A DNA stretch of 64,000 bases from Vibrio chagasii (GTDB lineage: Bacteria; Pseudomonadota; Gammaproteobacteria; Enterobacterales; Vibrionaceae): NCBI RefSeq assembly GCF_024347355.1, contig NZ_AP025465.1, positions 372,001 to 436,000 on the forward strand. Direction: 5' to 3'. A program made the position numbers and the translations under genes. The notes under the pieces were generated by a model, which had not been told where the DNA came from, did no database searches, and worked only from the letters and a program-made list of their open reading frames with translations. Shown one piece after another: positions 58,761 through 64,000 of this stretch; within the stretch, counting starts at the first letter, position 1, and every line of letters begins with the position of its first letter.

Positions 58761-59204
58761 TTAAGCGAGTTTAGAACGAACTAAACCACTAACTTTACCC
58801 ATATCTGCACGCCCTTGAATTTGTGGTTTCAAGATAGCCATTACTTTACCCATGTCTTGCATGCCCGCAGGTTGAGCTTCTGCAATTGCGCTATCAAGTA
58901 GTGCGATTACTTCTTCTTCAGTAAGCGGTTGAGGCATAAAGCCTTCAAGCACAGCAATTTCTGCTTGTTCCACGTCAGCAAGATCTTGACGACCAGCTGA
59001 TTCATATTGAGCAACAGAATCGCGACGTTGTTTAACCATTTTTACTAGTACAGCAAGAATGTCGTCATCGCTCAGAGTAATCTGTTCGTCGACTTCACGT
59101 TGCTTTACAGCAGCAAGAGCTAAACGGATAGTGCCAAGGCGCGGTTTGTCCTTGGCTTTCATCGCTAATTTTTGCTCTTCTTTGAGTTGTTCAATAAGAG
59201 CCAT
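58761..59204 (-). CDS. GatB/YqeY domain protein
   Basis: A 147-residue protein of the YqeY family, homologous to the C-terminal domain of GatB. It resembles tRNA-binding helical bundles; motifs include ARLAAVKQREVD-like RLALAAVKQREVDEQI and EGFMPQPLTEEE. The role is not established; it may help tRNA amidotransfer or tRNA recognition. It lies between rpsU (25-bp gap) and dnaG, the arrangement common outside enterobacteria. AAGGAC precedes the start. Confidence 0.9.
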   Translation of the reverse strand: MALIEQLKEEQKLAMKAKDKPRLGTIRLALAAVKQREVDEQITLSDDDILAVLVKMVKQRRDSVAQYESAGRQDLADVEQAEIAVLEGFMPQPLTEEEVIALLDSAIAEAQPAGMQDMGKVMAILKPQIQGRADMGKVSGLVRSKLA

Positions 59205-59229
59205 AACTCAGTCCTTATGGATTAAGTTA

Positions 59230-59445
59230 TTAGTACAGGCGAACGCGACGTGCGTTTTCGCGAGCTAGCTTCTTAGCGTGACGCTTTTGAGCTGCTGCTT
59301 TAGCGCGTTTGCGAACTGTAGTTGGCTTTTCGTAGTGCTCGCGACGGCGAACTTCAGAAAGGATACCTGCTTTTTCACAAGAGCGCTTGAAACGACGTAG
59401 TGCAACGTCGAACGGTTCGTTTTCACGTACTTTAACTATTGGCAT
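59230..59445 (-). CDS. rpsU: 30S ribosomal protein bS21
   Basis: A 71-residue, very basic small-subunit protein ([24 protein letters not shown] and a C-terminal [19 protein letters not shown] tail) that helps initiation near the anti-Shine-Dalgarno region. It is the first gene of the macromolecular-synthesis operon, with a good GAGGTGAAAGG site. Divergent from tsaD as in E. coli. Confidence 0.98.
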   Translation of the reverse strand: MPIVKVRENEPFDVALRRFKRSCEKAGILSEVRRREHYEKPTTVRKRAKAAAQKRHAKKLARENARRVRLY

Positions 59446-59700
59446 ATGCCTTTCACCTCAGGGGTTATTCATTATCGCTGGCTACTGATGACCAAATCAG
59501 AAAAATTATCCGTAGACAACTTTCGATTAAGTGTGGTCTCTAACCAGCTTGATCAAAAATGGTGCGGAATTTTAATCCGATCAGAGTGGCTTTGTAAAGC
59601 ACTTTGTCGATTATAGTCTGTACAATATTTGTTTGAAGAGCTTAGGCAGGGTAATATTGCGCTAATTTCCCATTTTAGACGAAAGCGTGCCGAGAAAATT

Positions 59701-60717
59701 ATGCGCATTATTGGTATTGAAACCTCTTGTGATGAAACAGGAATCGCAATTTATGATGATGAGCAGGGCCTGCTTTCTCATCAATTATACAGCCAAGTAA
59801 AGCTGCACGCCGATTACGGTGGTGTAGTACCTGAGCTGGCATCACGTGATCACGTGAAGAAAACAATTCCGCTAATCAAAGCGGCTCTTAAAGAGGCAAA
59901 CCTAACCTCTAAAGACATCGATGGTGTTGCTTACACGGCTGGCCCTGGCCTTGTTGGTGCGCTGCTTGTTGGTGCAACCATTGGTCGCAGCATTGCTTAC
60001 GCTTGGGGCGTACCAGCTGTGCCAGTTCACCACATGGAAGGTCACCTTCTTGCGCCAATGCTAGAAGATAACCCACCGCCGTTCCCATTTGTCGCTCTGC
60101 TTGTTTCTGGTGGTCACACCATGATGGTCGAAGTGAAAGGCATTGGTGAATACAAGATCCTTGGTGAATCGATTGATGATGCGGCAGGTGAAGCCTTCGA
60201 TAAAACGGCTAAGTTAATGGGCTTAGATTACCCTGGTGGCCCATTACTATCTCGACTAGCAGAGAAAGGCACGCCGGGCCGTTTTAAGTTCCCACGTCCA
60301 ATGACGGATCGTCCGGGCTTGGATATGAGCTTCTCTGGCCTAAAAACCTTTGCAGCGAACACGATTCGTGACAATGACGATAGTGAGCAAACTCGTGCCG
60401 ATATCGCATATGCATTCCAAGAGGCGGTTTGTGGCACCTTGGTAATCAAGTGTAAGCGTGCCTTGGAACAGACGGGCATGAAACGTATAGTGATTGCTGG
60501 TGGTGTAAGTGCAAACAAACAACTACGTGTTGAGCTTGAAGCACTTGCTAAGAAAATTGGTGGCGAGGTTTACTACCCGCGTACTGAGTTCTGTACTGAT
60601 AACGGTGCGATGATCGCTTATGCCGGTATGCAGCGCCTGAAAAACGGTGAGACTGCTGATCTTTCAGTTCAAGCCACACCGCGTTGGCCGATCGACCAAT
60701 TAGAGCCAATTGCGTAA
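59701..60717 (+). CDS. tsaD: tRNA N6-threonylcarbamoyladenosine transferase TsaD
   Basis: It transfers threonylcarbamoyl to A37 of ANN-decoding tRNAs, in complex with TsaB and TsaE. I use ATG 59701 (338 residues, standard length); the frame upstream to a TTG at 59629 is not typical of the family. It has [11 protein letters not shown] (4-14), the metal-binding HMEGH (111-115) and [12 protein letters not shown]. The tRNA-Ile2 encoded about 5 kb away is itself an ANN decoder. Divergent from rpsU, conserved order. Confidence 0.96.
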   Translation: MRIIGIETSCDETGIAIYDDEQGLLSHQLYSQVKLHADYGGVVPELASRDHVKKTIPLIKAALKEANLTSKDIDGVAYTAGPGLVGALLVGATIGRSIAYAWGVPAVPVHHMEGHLLAPMLEDNPPPFPFVALLVSGGHTMMVEVKGIGEYKILGESIDDAAGEAFDKTAKLMGLDYPGGPLLSRLAEKGTPGRFKFPRPMTDRPGLDMSFSGLKTFAANTIRDNDDSEQTRADIAYAFQEAVCGTLVIKCKRALEQTGMKRIVIAGGVSANKQLRVELEALAKKIGGEVYYPRTEFCTDNGAMIAYAGMQRLKNGETADLSVQATPRWPIDQLEPIA

Positions 60718-60736
60718 TACATCAAAATGTTTCGAT

Positions 60737-60765
60737 AAACGGTCGCCTTGTGCGGCCGTTTTTAT
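60737..60765 (+). terminator. tsaD terminator
   Basis: Stem AAACGGTCGC / GCGGCCGTTT (one T-G pair) with a five-base loop and Ts. Confidence 0.88.
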
Positions 60766-60823
60766 ATCTTAGCTTACCGACTATATGTCGATAAATAATT
60801 GCCGATAGAGATTAGGGAAGAAG

Positions 60824-61639
60824 ATGAATAAGTTCACTGTAGATAATCAATCGATGGCTTACCTAGACGAAGGCGAAGGCCCGGTTGTTGTACTAGGACA
60901 CAGCTACCTTTGGGATAGTGCGATGTGGAAGCCACAGGTTGAAGCGTTAAAATCTCAGTACCGTTGTATTGTGCCTGAGCTTTGGTCTCACGGTGAGTCT
61001 CAAGCAGCACCGAACGCAATGGGCAACCTAAAAGACTACGCTCAACATGTTCTGGCACTGCTTGACCATTTAAACATTGAAGAATTTTCTGTGGTGGGCT
61101 TATCGGTTGGTGGTATGTGGGGTACTGAGCTTGCAGAGCTGGCACCGGCACGTATCAAATCTTTGGTACTGATGGACACTTTTGTCGGTCTAGAGCCAGA
61201 AGTTGCACACGCGAAATACTTCAGCATGCTAGACACCATCTCTCAAACTAAGATGGTTCCTCAACCGATCGTAGAAGCGGTTGTGCCGTTGTTCTTTGCT
61301 AATGACGCACAAACTAACACGCCAGCTTTGGTAGAAGGTTTTACTCAGCAGTTATCGGCACTACAGGGCGAGCAAGCAGAGCAAGTAGCTCGAATTGGTC
61401 GTATGGTGTTTGGACGTCGTGACATGATTGAAACTATAGAGAACTTTGCTCTACCTGTGTTGGTAGCTGTCGGCCAAGAAGATAAACCACGCCCGGTACT
61501 TGAATCTTACCTAATGCATGATTGCATTTCGGGAAGTGAATTAGTGGTAATTCCTGGCGCAGGACACATTAGTTCGCTAGAGCAGCCAGAATTTGTAAAC
61601 ACTATGCTGAAAGAGTTTTTAGGTAAGCACCTGCTGTAG
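60824..61639 (+). CDS. Alpha/beta-fold hydrolase
   Basis: A 271-residue cytoplasmic protein of the alpha/beta hydrolase family (BioH/3-oxoadipate enol-lactonase-like). The oxyanion segment is LGHSYLWD (24-31), the nucleophile is S94 in GLSVGG (92-97), and the catalytic histidine is in GAGHISS near residue 248. The acid is probably the aspartate in VGQEDKP. No lid or signal peptide is evident. Substrate unknown. AGGGAAG precedes the start. Confidence 0.85.
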   Translation: MNKFTVDNQSMAYLDEGEGPVVVLGHSYLWDSAMWKPQVEALKSQYRCIVPELWSHGESQAAPNAMGNLKDYAQHVLALLDHLNIEEFSVVGLSVGGMWGTELAELAPARIKSLVLMDTFVGLEPEVAHAKYFSMLDTISQTKMVPQPIVEAVVPLFFANDAQTNTPALVEGFTQQLSALQGEQAEQVARIGRMVFGRRDMIETIENFALPVLVAVGQEDKPRPVLESYLMHDCISGSELVVIPGAGHISSLEQPEFVNTMLKEFLGKHLL

Positions 61640-61659
61640 ACTTTCTATCGTTTGAAATG

Positions 61660-61700
61660 ATCGGTTTAATCTTGAATATAAGGTTAAGCCGATTTTTTTT
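61660..61700. terminator. Bidirectional terminator
   Basis: A 14-bp stem ATCGGTTTAATCTT / AAGGTTAAGCCGAT (two G-U pairs) with a six-base loop and an eight-T run. The right half overlaps the plsY 3' end. Confidence 0.85.
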
Positions 61701-62280
61701 GTCCGAGTTTTGGCTCGCTACCGTCCAGTAGGCGGCGGATGTTTTGATGGTGACGCAGCACGATCAAGCAACACAGCATAGCCACGGGCAGGGTGTATTG
61801 CGGTTTGACTAACCAAGCGTAGAAAGGGGCAAGTAGCACTGTCACCAATGCTGCCAAAGAGGAGTAACGAAATAAAAGCGCGACCACGAGCCAAGTTGCC
61901 ATGATCATACCGGTTAGGTCGAATCCAATTGGGGCGATGGCACCCAGTGCCGTTGCGACGCCTTTACCACCCTTAAAGTGGAAGAAGATCGGATACATAT
62001 GACCAAGACAAGCTGCAATCGCAACGATACCTAAAATAATTGAGTCGATACCGAGAAAGTAACCAAGCCAGACTGGAATGGTGCCTTTTAACATATCACA
62101 GAGTAATACTGCTGCTGCGGCACCTTTGCCACCGACACGTAACACATTGGTTGCGCCTGGGTTGTTTGAGCCCACCGTTCTAGGATCTGGAAGCCTTAAG
62201 ACTCGGCATATCAAGACCGCACTAGAGATTGAACCTAGCAAATAGGCAGCAATGATCATGATAAGTGCCAATGGGGTCAT
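61684..62280 (-). CDS. plsY: Glycerol-3-phosphate acyltransferase PlsY
   Basis: An inner-membrane enzyme that acylates glycerol-3-phosphate from acyl-phosphate, the first step of phospholipid synthesis. The 198-residue protein has about five transmembrane helices and the conserved [16 protein letters not shown] (37-52) and [12 protein letters not shown] (about 103-114) motifs. It is divergent from folB, as in E. coli, with AAAGGACAG before the start. Confidence 0.95.
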   Translation of the reverse strand: MTPLALIMIIAAYLLGSISSAVLICRVLRLPDPRTVGSNNPGATNVLRVGGKGAAAAVLLCDMLKGTIPVWLGYFLGIDSIILGIVAIAACLGHMYPIFFHFKGGKGVATALGAIAPIGFDLTGMIMATWLVVALLFRYSSLAALVTVLLAPFYAWLVKPQYTLPVAMLCCLIVLRHHQNIRRLLDGSEPKLGQKKSA

Positions 62281-62381
62281 GTCTGTCCTTTAACGGTTAT
62301 ACGCTTAACGATGGGAAAATAATGCTCAATCCAAGAGTAATTGATATCATATCTCGAATTACGCAAATAATACGTTTTTTT

Positions 62382-62393
62382 CCCAAATTTGGG
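62382..62393. promoter_or_regulatory. Palindrome in the plsY-folB intergenic region
   Basis: CCCAAATTTGGG, a perfect 12-bp palindrome preceded by a run of seven Ts, 25 bp upstream of folB and about 100 bp upstream of plsY. It could be an operator; no binding protein is assigned. Confidence 0.45.
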
Positions 62394-62418
62394 TATCCGA
62401 CCTCTAAAAGGACAAGTC

Positions 62419-62778
62419 ATGGCACTGGATAAAGTTTTCATTGAGCAGCTAGAAGTAATTACAACGATCGGTGTTTACGATTGGGAACAAGAGATCAAAC
62501 AGAAACTGGTTCTTGATATTGAAATGGCTCATGACAACCGCCCAGCAGGCAAGAGTGATGATGTGGTTGATGCTTTGGATTATTCGAAAGTGAGCACTGC
62601 AGTACTCGATCACATTGCGAATGGCCGTTTTCTACTCGTAGAACGTGTTGCTGAGGAAGTCGCAGAGCTCATTATGACTCAGTTCTCCGTTCCTTGGGTT
62701 AAAATTCACCTAGCGAAGCCTGGTGCAGTTCCTCAAGCAAAAGCGGTGGGTGTGATCATCGAACGAGGTCAAGCATGA
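62419..62778 (+). CDS. folB: Dihydroneopterin aldolase FolB
   Basis: It cleaves dihydroneopterin to 6-hydroxymethyl-dihydropterin in folate synthesis. I chose ATG 62419 (119 residues, AAAGGAC upstream) over an in-frame upstream start. Typical are the IEQLEVITTIGVYDWEQEIKQ N-terminus, LDYSKVS and the LVERVAEEVAELI helix with active-site glutamate. Its stop overlaps the folK start by four bases. Confidence 0.95.
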   Translation: MALDKVFIEQLEVITTIGVYDWEQEIKQKLVLDIEMAHDNRPAGKSDDVVDALDYSKVSTAVLDHIANGRFLLVERVAEEVAELIMTQFSVPWVKIHLAKPGAVPQAKAVGVIIERGQA

Positions 62779-63257
62779 CCATCGCCTATGTTGGTGTTGG
62801 CACGAACATAGACCGCGACAAGCATGCAAGGGTGGCATGGAAAGAGCTTCAATCGTTAGGGACTAACCTTAAATGCTCTAAAATCTATCACTGTGAGCCT
62901 GTCGGTTTTGATAGCCATCCATTTTATAACTTTGTGATAGAGCTCGACACGCCACTTTCATTGACTGAATTTTCACAAGAACTTCGTAAAATTGAGTACA
63001 AATGGGGGCGTGCGCAAGATGCACACAAGCTTCAGGATCGAAATTTGGATCTTGATATTGTGCTGTTTGGTGATGAGATATCTGAGTCTGCTCCAGAGTT
63101 ACCACGCAGTGATATCTATAAATATCCTTTTGTAACACAACCACTTTATGATCTTTGTCCTGCGAGAGTGATCCCGCAAGACGGAAGAACCGTCAGTGAA
63201 ATATGGCAGAAGATGCAGCAACTAGACTCGCTCTCTGTCGTAGATATAAAACTATAA
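62775..63257 (+). CDS. folK: 2-amino-4-hydroxy-6-hydroxymethyldihydropteridine pyrophosphokinase FolK
   Basis: FolK pyrophosphorylates the FolB product, the next step in folate synthesis. The 160-residue protein has YVGVGTNIDRDKHARVAWKEL, KIYHCEPVGFDSHPFYNFVIEL, and the ATP/Mg2+-binding RDLDLDIVL-type motif (here RNLDLDIVLFGDE). It overlaps folB by ATGA, so the pair is translationally coupled. It diverges somewhat from the enterobacterial main FolK (shorter C-terminus). Confidence 0.88.
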   Translation: MTIAYVGVGTNIDRDKHARVAWKELQSLGTNLKCSKIYHCEPVGFDSHPFYNFVIELDTPLSLTEFSQELRKIEYKWGRAQDAHKLQDRNLDLDIVLFGDEISESAPELPRSDIYKYPFVTQPLYDLCPARVIPQDGRTVSEIWQKMQQLDSLSVVDIKL

Positions 63258-63272
63258 TTTTAAAGGTAAGTA

Positions 63273-64000
63273 ATGAGTTATTTTGAATCGTTTATATTGG
63301 CGTTGGTGCAAGGCTTTACTGAGTTTTTACCTATTTCCAGTTCGGCACACTTGATCCTTCCATCAGCGGTTTTAGGCTGGGAAGATCAGGGTTTGGCTTT
63401 TGATGTTGCGGTTCACGTGGGTACTTTGGCCGCAGTCGTGATCTATTTCCGTAAAGAAGTGATTTCGTTGTTGAGCGCATTCTTCGGCTCAGTGTTTAAG
63501 GGCGACCGCAGCAAAGAAGCTAAATTGGCATGGATGATCATCCTTGCGACGATTCCGGCATGTATCTTTGGCCTGCTGATGAAGGACATTGTTGAACTTT
63601 ACCTTCGCAGTGCATGGGTAATTGCGACAACGACCATCGTCTTTGGTTTGTTGTTGTGGTGGGTGGATAAGAACTCAAGCCTACGTGATGATGAGTACCA
63701 AGCGGGCTGGAAAAAAGCGTTGTTTATTGGTCTTGCTCAGGCAATGGCAATCATTCCTGGTACCTCTCGCTCAGGTGCTACGATTACGGCAGCACTTTAC
63801 CTTGGCTTTACTCGTGAAGCGGCAGCTCGATTCTCTTTCCTAATGTCTATCCCAATCATCACTTTAGCTGGTGGTTACTTAGGACTTAAGCTTGTGACCA
63901 GTGGCGACCCAATTCATGTGGGTACACTGCTAACCGGTATTGCGGTGTCTTTCATCAGTGCTTACATCTGTATTCACTTCTTCTTGAAGCTTATCTCACG
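63273..64000 (+). CDS. uppP: Undecaprenyl-diphosphatase UppP (5' part)
   Basis: It recycles undecaprenyl pyrophosphate to undecaprenyl phosphate for peptidoglycan and O-antigen synthesis (bacitracin resistance, BacA). 242 codons are present and the frame is open at the window end; the family is about 265-270 residues. Both signature segments are present: [13 protein letters not shown] (17-29) and PGTSRSGAT (about 167-175), within a multi-helix protein. It starts 15 bp after folK, with AAAGG seven bases upstream, and probably belongs to the folB-folK-uppP operon. Confidence 0.93.
   Translation, partial: MSYFESFILALVQGFTEFLPISSSAHLILPSAVLGWEDQGLAFDVAVHVGTLAAVVIYFRKEVISLLSAFFGSVFKGDRSKEAKLAWMIILATIPACIFGLLMKDIVELYLRSAWVIATTTIVFGLLLWWVDKNSSLRDDEYQAGWKKALFIGLAQAMAIIPGTSRSGATITAALYLGFTREAAARFSFLMSIPIITLAGGYLGLKLVTSGDPIHVGTLLTGIAVSFISAYICIHFFLKLIS

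Noticed and set aside
59629-59700. N-terminal extension of TsaD from a TTG
   Set aside because: The conserved N-terminus [14 protein letters not shown] begins at 59701, and the upstream residues do not belong to the family.

Overview
The window is ordinary core chromosome of a gammaproteobacterium, almost certainly a Vibrio. The evidence is the joint presence of a LeuO-type regulator beside leuABCD and ilvIH, an MJ1255/VC2487-family glycosyltransferase, a TAXI-TRAP transporter fused to a C-terminal extension, surA-pdxA-rsmA-apaG-apaH, and rpsU-yqeY-dnaG-rpoD with a neighbouring tRNA-Ile2. Moderate AT richness and codon use would fit a Splendidus-like species, but that is only an impression. 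I saw no prophage, integron, insertion sequence, CRISPR array or defence island.

Layout. 1-5.2 kb: 3' end of rapA, a divergent Nramp-family transporter, rluA, a D-2-hydroxyacid dehydrogenase. 5.2-9.6 kb (minus strand): TAXI-TRAP substrate-binding protein, fused TRAP permease and a UspF-like stress protein. 9.9-17.2 kb: argR and mdh (divergent), a small unknown protein, ispB, rplU-rpmA-obgE, yjjP-yjjB and folA. 17.3-24.1 kb (minus): lptD-surA-pdxA-rsmA and apaG-apaH. 24.2-26.6 kb: djlA, a DUF924 protein, a DUF547 protein. 26.7-31.8 kb (minus): the leuABCD operon with a readable leader peptide and transcription attenuator. 32.2-37.3 kb: a TetR-family regulator, a membrane-fusion protein and an RND pump. 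37.5-39.1 kb: a PAP2 phosphatase and a glycosyltransferase, preceded by a Pho-box-like site. 39.5-45.1 kb: leuO, a long-chain acyl-CoA synthetase-like ligase, ilvIH. 45.2-54.5 kb: a diguanylate cyclase, a small membrane ORF, a GntR regulator, pykF, a DeoR-type regulator, glmS, and an O-acetylhomoserine sulfhydrylase. 54.7-59.4 kb (minus): tRNA-Ile2(CAU), then rpoD, dnaG, yqeY, rpsU. 59.7-64 kb: tsaD, an alpha/beta hydrolase, plsY, folB-folK-uppP (uppP cut by the window end).

How the genes work together. leuABCD, leuO and ilvIH form a branched-chain amino-acid cluster spanning about 19 kb. lptD-surA ties outer-membrane LPS assembly to its chaperone, and pdxA-rsmA-apaGH follow on the same strand as in enterobacteria. 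rpsU-yqeY-dnaG-rpoD is the macromolecular-synthesis operon with yqeY inserted.

No wholly novel system stands out. The most informative signals are regulatory: a complete leu attenuator; two identical palindromes 63 bp apart in front of the tetR-MFP-RND operon; a Pho-box-like repeat in front of a PAP2 phosphatase plus glycosyltransferase pair (possibly lipid remodelling under phosphate limitation); a two-part hairpin in the rplU leader; and a 14-residue peptide with a run of aliphatic residues upstream of leuO. All motif calls were made by eye and none was checked against a database.
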